Source: a virus. Taken from it: a stretch of 32,899 nucleotides of DNA. Below are positions 15,602 through 21,569 of this stretch, piece after piece. Each line of letters starts with the position of its first letter. The stretch's first letter is position 1. Under the pieces are notes generated by a model. It had not been told where the DNA came from. It searched no databases and saw only the letters and a list, made by a program, of their open reading frames with translations. Where the stretch lies: IMG/VR virus record IMGVR_UViG_3300030117_003765, positions 1 to 32,899 of that record; one strand, 5' to 3'. The translations under genes were made by a program, and so were the position numbers.

Positions 15602-16687
15602 ATGAGTGATATATTTATAAAAGCAAGAGCCAAACTTGTTCTAGATAATCCTTTCTTTGGCACTTTATGTTTACGACTTAAACCAGTTCAATGGGAACAA
15701 CCTACCGGTGCTACCGACGGTGTTCATTTGTTTTACAACTTAAAATGGTTTGAGAAACTAAACGAATTACAAAGAGTAGGTTTTCTTGCTCACGAAGTTA
15801 TGCATGTAGTTCTAATGCATCATACGCGTAGACAAGAACGACAACCTGAACGCTGGAATGTCGCAGCTGACTATGTAATTAACAACCACTTACTAAAAGA
15901 AAACTTCTTTTTGCCTGACGGTGGTCTTGTTGATTCTCAGTATGATGACATGACAACAGAACATGTTTACTCTTTGTTGCCAGAACAAGATACTAAACAT
16001 CCTGACCCTGGCAAATGTGGTGGTGTCCTTGACCACCCAACAGCCAACAGTATTGATTCAAAAGGTGCTGTCGAAGCCCAACTTGCTGTTGCTGTTAACC
16101 AAGCTGCTGAAGCTGCCCGCGCTTGCGGTAAGCTTTCAGCAAACCTTGAAGAACTTGTTGGCGAAGTTGTTCAACCAAAAATAAATTGGAAAGCAGTTCT
16201 TGCTAGATTCTTGCGTTCCAATAATAATTCTGACTTTACTTGGCAACGCCCAAACAGGCGTTTCATAGGTAGAGGCATCTATCTTCCTTCTATGCATAAT
16301 CCATGCCTAGACGAAATTGCTGTCGTATCAGATACCTCTGGTTCTCGTACAGCTGAAGAACTAAATCAAGACCTTTCAGAAGTATCTTCTATACTTCGGG
16401 ACTTGAACCCAAATCGTGTGCATTTTATACAATGCGACGCAGATGTAACTGATTACAAAGAATACACTCGTGAATCTTTGCCTTTACAAGTTGCATTTGT
16501 AGGTCGCGGAGGGACTAGGTTTTCCCCTGCTATAGAATACATTAATGAAAACTTTCCTACAGTCCAAGCTTGCATTTATCTTACTGATTTGTGCTCTGAC
16601 GACTTTGGAAAAGCACCTGGTTACCCAGTTATATGGATAACTACACACACAGGAGACGCACCTTATGGCGAAATTATTGAAATGTAA
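15602..16687 (+). CDS. DUF2201-like metallopeptidase/VWA-like protein, partner of MoxR
   Basis: A 361-residue protein with two parts. The N-terminal part has a zinc-protease-type HEVMH motif at residues 64-68, followed by HH and by the ERWNVAADYVINNHL segment typical of DUF2201 N-terminal domains. The C-terminal VWA-like fold begins at EIAVVSDTSGS, with a MIDAS-like DTSGS at residues 244-248. It continues through DLNPNRVHFIQCDADV and GRGGTRFSPAIEYI, which match the strand order of this family. Such proteins are usually encoded beside MoxR ATPases, as here. The metal-binding residues look intact. Whether it is an active protease is unknown. Confidence 0.87.
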   Translation: MSDIFIKARAKLVLDNPFFGTLCLRLKPVQWEQPTGATDGVHLFYNLKWFEKLNELQRVGFLAHEVMHVVLMHHTRRQERQPERWNVAADYVINNHLLKENFFLPDGGLVDSQYDDMTTEHVYSLLPEQDTKHPDPGKCGGVLDHPTANSIDSKGAVEAQLAVAVNQAAEAARACGKLSANLEELVGEVVQPKINWKAVLARFLRSNNNSDFTWQRPNRRFIGRGIYLPSMHNPCLDEIAVVSDTSGSRTAEELNQDLSEVSSILRDLNPNRVHFIQCDADVTDYKEYTRESLPLQVAFVGRGGTRFSPAIEYINENFPTVQACIYLTDLCSDDFGKAPGYPVIWITTHTGDAPYGEIIEM

Positions 16688-16841
16688 ATCTTTGTTTAAA
16701 GATTACATCAAATCGATATTGACAGGTGGTGCTGTATTACTAGCAATGATTGGTTTCGCTGCTAGTTTACACGCATCTGTCGTGGTGGCTTTGGTTGTAC
16801 TAACCATGGCTTTAATTTTTTACATTTTATTTAGGAGTTGA
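16665..16841 (+). CDS. Small membrane protein, 58 residues
   Basis: The frame overlaps the end of the VWA-like gene by 23 nt and starts at ATG 16665 with AGGAG about 9 nt upstream. It encodes 58 residues: a basic N-terminus (MAKLLKCKSLFKDYIKS), then two hydrophobic segments at about residues 18-35 and 38-56 that form a helical hairpin. Two short transmembrane helices in a small phage protein would fit a holin-like or other inner-membrane role, but no lysis enzyme is seen nearby. Function unknown. Confidence 0.6.
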   Translation: MAKLLKCKSLFKDYIKSILTGGAVLLAMIGFAASLHASVVVALVVLTMALIFYILFRS

Positions 16842-16842
16842 T

Positions 16843-17001
16843 ATGCAACCACATAGTATTGTCGCTGGTTTAACAACCGCACTTTGGATTTTAATCGAGC
16901 TTATTCAGTTTGGATACATGGCTTATTTATATTGGAGGAACCAACAAAATGATATTGATAGGAATATTCAGCGCGCTAGGTCTGCTACTACTTGCGCTTA
17001 A
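16843..17001 (+). CDS. Small membrane protein, 52 residues
   Basis: ATG at 16843 has TAGGAG about 6 nt upstream and follows the previous stop by one base. The 52-residue product has one hydrophobic helix (ALWILIELIQFGYMAYLYW) with a short polar N-terminus and a basic, Arg/Asn-rich C-terminal tail likely to be cytoplasmic. It overlaps the next gene by 53 nt. Together with its neighbours it makes a set of three consecutive small membrane proteins. Function unknown. Confidence 0.55.
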   Translation: MQPHSIVAGLTTALWILIELIQFGYMAYLYWRNQQNDIDRNIQRARSATTCA

Positions 17002-17266
17002 AGCAGGCGGACGAAAAGCTATTGGACACGATGTATTTGTAGATGTACTTATTACAGCTACTTTACTAGTTTGTTTTTACGGCACTTTTGCAGGTATGGC
17101 TGCTGCCATGGTTGGCGGTCTAACTGCATCATTGATTTTATTCATCATGAAAAAATTGATGTGGCACGAACGACTTACAGTTTCTAAACAAAAAACTAGA
17201 CTGTGGCGTTTTAATATTAATCGACCTGTTGCCAAATGGGAGCGGGTCTATCCAAGAGGTAGATAA
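16949..17266 (+). CDS. Membrane protein with about three transmembrane segments
   Basis: A 105-residue protein. The start is ATG at 16949 with GGAGG about 10 nt upstream; an earlier in-frame start at 16910 lies inside the preceding gene without a site. Hydrophobic segments are at about residues 2-16, 29-47 and 50-65, separated by a short basic loop (KAGGRKAIGHD). A basic, Trp/Arg-rich cytoplasmic tail follows (RLWRFNINRPVAKWERVY). The last base of its stop is the first base of the next ATG (TAATG). Length and layout are holin-compatible but not diagnostic. Confidence 0.68.
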   Translation: MILIGIFSALGLLLLALKAGGRKAIGHDVFVDVLITATLLVCFYGTFAGMAAAMVGGLTASLILFIMKKLMWHERLTVSKQKTRLWRFNINRPVAKWERVYPRGR

Positions 17267-17487
17267 TGGCTAGTGAAATAGAAAAAGAGAAAGCACATTA
17301 CAATTTGCAAGACAATTTAGAAAATGCAACTGAAGTGGCTTCTCAACACTTAGACATAGTTCATATCATAGCAACTGGGTTAGATTATTATCTAACCCAA
17401 GCTTATAGCTCTGCTCCTTCATCAGAAAGAGCAGAATATTTAATTAATGAATCTGTAAAACGAGCAAAGGAGGAAAACAATGGCTAG
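17266..17487 (+). CDS. Small acidic helical protein of unknown function
   Basis: A 73-residue protein beginning MASEIEKEKAHYNLQDNLEN, predicted nearly all helical with a less polar centre (DIVHIIATGLDYYL). It overlaps both neighbours: one base upstream (TAATG) and 8 nt downstream. The AGGAGG near its end is the ribosome-binding site for the next gene. No family is recognised. Confidence 0.65.
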   Translation: MASEIEKEKAHYNLQDNLENATEVASQHLDIVHIIATGLDYYLTQAYSSAPSSERAEYLINESVKRAKEENNG

Positions 17488-18304
17488 TGTACAAATGTCG
17501 CAAACATTACGAGAACAAATATTAGATTTGTATCGTAAAAAGGTAGATAAAACATTAAGAGATGAAGCTAATGTTACTGAAGCAGTTCAGTTTATTATTG
17601 ATTCTTTTCATAATGATGACCCTGATTTTAAAGCTTTTGTAGCTTTAAATGAACAAGTATCTGAGTTGTATCAAAAAATAGAGCAAAGATACGGTACGGG
17701 AGGCCAATACGGTTATTATCATAATATACAAAGTACTATTATCAACCCTGCTACAGAAATGGGAGTCATTTGTAATCCAAATAGACCTATATCAGAAAAC
17801 CTTACTTTCATAAGTGATTGGCAATATCCTTATGCTGACTCGGACTATGAGGGAAATGAGCAAACAAAATGTAGTGATAACTATGTAGAGGGAGATATAG
17901 CTGTAAAGTTACAAAATCTAGAACCTTTTTATTTGCCTATAAATACTTCTGTAGACTACACAAGTTGGAGGTCAAAACAATATGCGCCTTATGCTAATAG
18001 AGCCGTAATTATTACAGACCCAGGTTTGTGTGAATCTCTTTCTCCTGTAGGTACTATAGAAAAACAAGTAGACGAAGCAGTCAAAGAATTTGGAATTTGG
18101 TTGCAAGATATAACTACTCTTAAGAAATTTCTAGATGAAGTCTCTGGTGGCACAGCTTTTGTGCCTCAAGAATATTTAGATAGATTAAATAGGAAAGTTG
18201 TAAAAAAGGCTACAGTAAAGCCTTTACCAACAGCTGCTATGCCAGACGCATTGAAAAAATCTATCAATGAGGTTATCCTAGAAGACAAACTTATGGGGGA
18301 CTAA
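17480..18304 (+). CDS. Unknown protein, paralogue of the 14458-15183 gene
   Basis: A 274-residue soluble protein with a strong AGGAGG ribosome-binding site. It shares the MSQ-containing N-terminus, the VP motif near residue 235 and the acidic C-terminal KLMGD signature with the 241-residue product. The two copies sit at either end of a MoxR/VWA-like and membrane-protein segment. The middle is rich in Tyr, Asn and Asp. Duplication followed by divergence is apparent, and the region between shared ends is poorly conserved. Function unknown. Confidence 0.75.
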   Translation: MASVQMSQTLREQILDLYRKKVDKTLRDEANVTEAVQFIIDSFHNDDPDFKAFVALNEQVSELYQKIEQRYGTGGQYGYYHNIQSTIINPATEMGVICNPNRPISENLTFISDWQYPYADSDYEGNEQTKCSDNYVEGDIAVKLQNLEPFYLPINTSVDYTSWRSKQYAPYANRAVIITDPGLCESLSPVGTIEKQVDEAVKEFGIWLQDITTLKKFLDEVSGGTAFVPQEYLDRLNRKVVKKATVKPLPTAAMPDALKKSINEVILEDKLMGD

Positions 18305-18306
18305 TT

Positions 18307-18492
18307 ATGTCTATTGAATCTGTTAAAGAATGGAAATACAACCCAGAATATTCATATGAAGCAAATATGGCTAACTGGATTGACGCTGTTCATTTTGAAC
18401 GCAATGTTAATAATGAAACTCAATTAACGCAAGAACAAGCGATAATGAAGTTTCAAGAAATGTACCCAAGGAGTGAATATGGGAGCTCTTAA
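18307..18492 (+). CDS. Small protein of unknown function
   Basis: A 61-residue protein beginning MSIESVKEWKYNPEYSYEAN, two bases after the previous stop, acidic and aromatic with predicted helices. It contains the ribosome-binding site for the following gene near its end (AAGGAG) and overlaps it by 14 nt. No family is recognised. Confidence 0.6.
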   Translation: MSIESVKEWKYNPEYSYEANMANWIDAVHFERNVNNETQLTQEQAIMKFQEMYPRSEYGSS

Positions 18493-18685
18493 ATCTGTAA
18501 TGATGGATATTGGTTACTTTGTTCTAGACCAAGGAGACTTATACACTGGTATAACTTTGGCTGAACAAAAGTATTCAATGTCAGAAGATGATGTAAAAAT
18601 GTGTGTTTTATTTGTAGAAGCTTACGACGGTTCGTGGGACGATTACATAAAAGAATGCTCTAAAAACATGCCTTCTGTCCATTAA
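18479..18685 (+). CDS. Small acidic protein, last gene of the block E operon
   Basis: A 68-residue protein. The start is ATG at 18479 with AAGGAG 5 nt upstream; an in-frame GTG at 18473 lies on that site. It begins MGALKSVMMDIGYFVLDQGD and is acidic and helical (SMSEDDVKMCVLFVEAYDGS), suggesting a small globular or mimic-type protein. The structured RNA and terminator follow its stop. No family is recognised. Confidence 0.62.
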   Translation: MGALKSVMMDIGYFVLDQGDLYTGITLAEQKYSMSEDDVKMCVLFVEAYDGSWDDYIKECSKNMPSVH

Positions 18686-18689
18686 AAGT

Positions 18690-18814
18690 TTAACTCTCTT
18701 GACGAAAAGCCCACCAATTGAGCCTAGCTATAGCAAAATCGGTTTAAACCTTGCCAGGCTACCGACAAACGAGAGGGAGATAGAGAGTTAATTTAACATG
18801 CCAAGGAGTGGCAT
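18690..18814 (+). ncRNA. Structured RNA with H-type pseudoknot and GGA-loop hairpin
   Basis: An outer 9-bp stem (TTAACTCTC 18690-18698 with GAGAGTTAA 18783-18791) encloses a hairpin, AGCCT/AGGCT (18721-18725 with 18756-18760) plus GCAA/TTGC. Its loop sequence TCGGT (18739-18743) can pair with ACCGA just downstream (18761-18765), giving an H-type pseudoknot. A second hairpin, ATGCCA/TGGCAT (18798-18814), presents AGGAG in its 5-nt loop, the arrangement CsrA-type proteins bind. No open frame with a start and ribosome-binding site is seen. No riboswitch class was recognised. A 3'-UTR-derived regulatory RNA or phage decoy is possible. Confidence 0.55.
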
Positions 18815-18818
18815 TAGT

Positions 18819-18861
18819 ATAGCCCAAGTTTACAGTCTCCTGTCTTGGGCTATGCGTTTTT
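18819..18861 (+). terminator. Rho-independent terminator of the block E operon
   Basis: ATAGCCCAAG (18819-18828) pairs perfectly with CTTGGGCTAT (18844-18853), with a further ACAG/CTGT pairing inside the loop, and is followed by five T residues at 18857-18861. It lies between the plus-strand operon and the convergent gene ending at 18865, and the T-run marks it as acting on plus-strand transcripts. Confidence 0.82.
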
Positions 18862-18864
18862 AAC

Positions 18865-19275
18865 TTAAGATATGTATATCCAAAGTTCAAGTGTACCAGT
18901 TGCAACGTCTGACCCTGGAGCTACTTGGCAAGTGACATCAATTGTGTCATCTGCTGTATACTCTTTAGGTATGACATTTGCATCGGTTTCATCACCAACA
19001 CCGGTTTGTCCACATGTTGAACCATCGATGTAGTAATCTGCATCAGAACCATCACCGACATCCCAAACAAGAGCTGTACCGCCATCTAGGTCACTAGACT
19101 TAAGGAATACTCCATGGACTGTCTCACCAGCAAAAACATCTACCATTTGGTAAACATCATTTGCGTTAGGTGCTGCGCTTATTGTGATTTTTCCCTTTCT
19201 TACACCCATATTTCCACTTGGGAAGGGCTTGAAAGCTTGGTTACCACTGACCATATCGCTTGTAAATGTTGCCAT
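18865..19275 (-). CDS. Virion-like protein, isolated reverse gene
   Basis: A 136-residue beta-rich, acidic protein beginning MATFTSDMVSGNQAFKPFPS, with Gly/Asp/Thr repeats and no signal or membrane segment, which fits a capsid decoration or minor structural protein. The start is ATG at 19275 with AAAGGTG about 6 nt upstream; an upstream in-frame start at 19419 would run through the promoter and is rejected. It is the only minus-strand gene between two plus-strand operons and has its own promoter. The structural role is inferred from composition. Confidence 0.7.
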   Translation of the reverse strand: MATFTSDMVSGNQAFKPFPSGNMGVRKGKITISAAPNANDVYQMVDVFAGETVHGVFLKSSDLDGGTALVWDVGDGSDADYYIDGSTCGQTGVGDETDANVIPKEYTADDTIDVTCQVAPGSDVATGTLELWIYIS

Positions 19276-19323
19276 TTTTTCACCTTTAGTTGTTATGTCA
19301 CCCAAAATTAGGTAACATCTATA

Positions 19324-19352
19324 GTCATAAAGACAGAAACAGATTTTGTCAA
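19324..19352 (-). promoter_or_regulatory. Strong promoter for the isolated reverse gene
   Basis: On the minus strand a perfect TTGACA (19352-19347) is followed after 17 nt by TATGAC (19329-19324), giving a predicted start near 19317, about 42 nt upstream of the ATG at 19275. It overlaps the control region of the divergent replication operon. Confidence 0.65.
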
Positions 19353-19374
19353 GTTTAATTAACGGAGTAATTAA

Positions 19375-19590
19375 ATGACCCCACCTAAATATGTATATGT
19401 TAAGCGCAACCCTGTGCACCCTTATACTTACAACAACCCAGATGATTTACCATTTATACAATGGAAACTAGTTAAAATATCAACTGCTTATTCAATGTAC
19501 ACCAGCAAACAGATTGGTTGGGAACGTGCAAAACGTTCTGAATATGAAGACTGGTGTACCAAAATGAAACAATTCAAGGAGGAATTGTAA
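19375..19590 (+). CDS. Small basic protein ahead of DNA polymerase
   Basis: A 71-residue protein with CGGAG about 8 nt before the ATG, beginning MTPPKYVYVKRNPVHPYTYN. It is Pro/Tyr/Lys-rich in the first third and helical afterwards (SKQIGWERAKRSEYEDW). Its stop overlaps the DNA polymerase ATG by one base (TAATG), so translation is coupled to the replication operon. No family is recognised. Confidence 0.65.
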   Translation: MTPPKYVYVKRNPVHPYTYNNPDDLPFIQWKLVKISTAYSMYTSKQIGWERAKRSEYEDWCTKMKQFKEEL

Positions 19591-21398
19591 TGCAAAAAAT
19601 TTATTTAGATTTCGAAACTTACTACGATGTTGAAGTAACTTTATCAAAAATGTCTACAGTACAATATATCAATCACCCAGATTTCAAAGTGTGGGGCGTG
19701 GGAATAAAAGTAGATGACGGAGAAACAGAATGGTTTTCAGAAGATGAAACCCCTTCGGTTTTGGAGCAAATTAATTGGGCTAATACAGCCTTGGTTTGCC
19801 ACAACACTCTGTTTGACGCTTATATTCTTACACAATACTTCGGGCACAGGCCAGCGTATTATTACGACACTGCGGCGATGAGCCGTGGTCTGTACCCGAA
19901 TTCGTCTGCACGCTTAAAAGATTGTTGTAAACGGGAGTTTCCTAATGATGAAACTATGCGTAAGGGAGAAGAACTTGTAAATGCCAAAGGCATACGAGAC
20001 CTTGACCCAGAGCTTGACGCACAAATTGGAGGCTACTGTATACAAGATGTAGATTTAACTTGTGCCCTGTTTAAATCTTATACACAATCTTATCCTAAGT
20101 CAGAATTAGATTTAATTGATTTAACTGTACGTATGTTTGTAGAGCCTAAATTAATTTTAGATAGAGCTAAGTTAATTTCTTATAAAAATAAAATAGCAAC
20201 TCGTACAAAAGAAGCTATTAGCTCATCAGGTTGTACAAGAGAAATACTTGCGTCATCACAAAAATTTGCTAATCATTTAGAAAGTCTTGGTATTACAGTT
20301 CCTACAAAAAAAAGCCCAACAACTGGTAAGCAAATACCTGCATTTGGTAAAAACGACAGTGCTTACATACAAATGTGTGCTATGTACCCTGAGCATAATA
20401 ATTTGTGGGAAGCGCGTAAATTAGTAAAATCACGCATTGAAGAAACTAGAGCGCAACGTTTTATTGATTCGTGCAACCCTGACGGTACTTTTAGTATACC
20501 TTTGCGTTATTACGCTGCACATACTGGGCGATTTGGTGGCTCTGATAAACTTAACTTACAAAATTTACCCAGGGGCTCTGAATTACGTACAGCAATACAG
20601 GCACCAGAGGGACAAAAGTTGTTTATTGCAGATTTATCTAACATTGAAGCACGTATGCTTGCATGGTTAGCAAAAGAATCTGATTTACTTGACGCTTTTG
20701 CAACTGGCAGAGATGTATATTGTGAATTTGCTAGTCAAATATATGGTCGTACAATTACCAAAGATGACAAACTTGAAAGGTATGTAGGTAAAACTGCTAT
20801 ATTAGGTTTGGGTTATGGTATGGGACACCAAAGATTCCAAGACACTTTAAAAACAGGCTCACCTTCAGTTGAAGTATCTGAAATGGTAGCTAAAAATATT
20901 GTTTTACAGTACAGAGGCATGTACCCGAACATACCAATGTTGTGGTCAAAAATGAAAGACGCTTTATTTCTTATGTTACACAACAACAGGGTTCAATATG
21001 GCCCTTTGTCTATTGAAAAAAGTAAAATTGTTTTGCCTAATCAAATGTCATTGAAGTATCCTACTTTAAGTTTTGACTCAAACGAATTTACATACCAACA
21101 ACAATATGGAACTAGTTACTTTCCAAAAAGAACGCGTACTCATGGGCCTATGCTTACAGAAAATGTAGTGCAAGCTCTTGCTAGAATTGTAATTACTGAC
21201 CAAATGTTAGACATACAAACTCTACCACAGGTAGATATTGTAATGCAGGTACACGATGAAATTATTGCAATTGGAACTGACATTGATTCAAATGGTACAA
21301 TGGAACAGATACTAAACATTATGCGTACGCCACCAGAATGGTGTAGTGATTTACCACTCGATGCAGAGGGAGGCATAAGTCAAATATATGACAAATAA
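19590..21398 (+). CDS. DNA polymerase, family A with 3'-5' exonuclease
   Basis: A 602-residue replicative polymerase with no 5'-nuclease domain, short for a Pol I relative and typical of phages. Exonuclease motifs: Asp7-Phe-Glu9, Asn72 to Asp76 (NTLFD) and YCIQD at 149-153. Polymerase motif A (IADLSNIEAR, Asp348), motif B (KTAILGLGYG, Lys401) and motif C (QVHDE, 553-557) are intact. The start is ATG at 19590 with AAGGAGG about 7 nt upstream; an in-frame start at 19554 lies inside the preceding gene and is rejected. It is the core of the replication operon. The csrA-like gene overlaps its 3' end by 11 nt. Confidence 0.96.
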   Translation: MQKIYLDFETYYDVEVTLSKMSTVQYINHPDFKVWGVGIKVDDGETEWFSEDETPSVLEQINWANTALVCHNTLFDAYILTQYFGHRPAYYYDTAAMSRGLYPNSSARLKDCCKREFPNDETMRKGEELVNAKGIRDLDPELDAQIGGYCIQDVDLTCALFKSYTQSYPKSELDLIDLTVRMFVEPKLILDRAKLISYKNKIATRTKEAISSSGCTREILASSQKFANHLESLGITVPTKKSPTTGKQIPAFGKNDSAYIQMCAMYPEHNNLWEARKLVKSRIEETRAQRFIDSCNPDGTFSIPLRYYAAHTGRFGGSDKLNLQNLPRGSELRTAIQAPEGQKLFIADLSNIEARMLAWLAKESDLLDAFATGRDVYCEFASQIYGRTITKDDKLERYVGKTAILGLGYGMGHQRFQDTLKTGSPSVEVSEMVAKNIVLQYRGMYPNIPMLWSKMKDALFLMLHNNRVQYGPLSIEKSKIVLPNQMSLKYPTLSFDSNEFTYQQQYGTSYFPKRTRTHGPMLTENVVQALARIVITDQMLDIQTLPQVDIVMQVHDEIIAIGTDIDSNGTMEQILNIMRTPPEWCSDLPLDAEGGISQIYDK

Positions 21399-21567
21399 AA
21401 ATTTAGTCCTTACTCGAAAAAAAGGCACAAAAATAATTATATATAATGACAAAGGAACTATATGTAACATTACAGTAGTTGAAACTTCTTCAGCTCAATG
21501 TAAGTTAGCTTTTCAAGCTGACGCAAACATTCGTATCGATAGAGAAGAAATATTTAACGAGGAATAA
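21388..21567 (+). CDS. csrA: CsrA-family RNA-binding regulator
   Basis: A 59-residue protein beginning MTNKNLVLTRKKGTKIII and ending with IRIDREEIFNEE. The pairs LTR.G near the N-terminus and REEI near the C-terminus, with alternating hydrophobic strands between, are the signature of CsrA/RsmA, a dimeric regulator that binds GGA in mRNA hairpin loops. Length matches the family (about 55-65 residues). The key Arg of the REEI motif and the LTR Arg are present. It overlaps the polymerase by 11 nt and precedes the primase by 2 nt. Phage CsrA could alter host carbon metabolism or regulate phage messages. Confidence 0.8.
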   Translation: MTNKNLVLTRKKGTKIIIYNDKGTICNITVVETSSAQCKLAFQADANIRIDREEIFNEE

Positions 21568-21569
21568 AC

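Noticed and set aside
15602-16687. Endolysin or tail peptidase because of the HExxH motif
   Set aside because: The surrounding sequence and the C-terminal VWA-like fold match MoxR-associated DUF2201 proteins, not peptidoglycan hydrolases.
18690-18814. Known riboswitch (glutamine, SAM-II or preQ1 type)
   Set aside because: The pseudoknot layout recalled these classes, but none of their conserved core sequences could be found, so it is left as unclassified.
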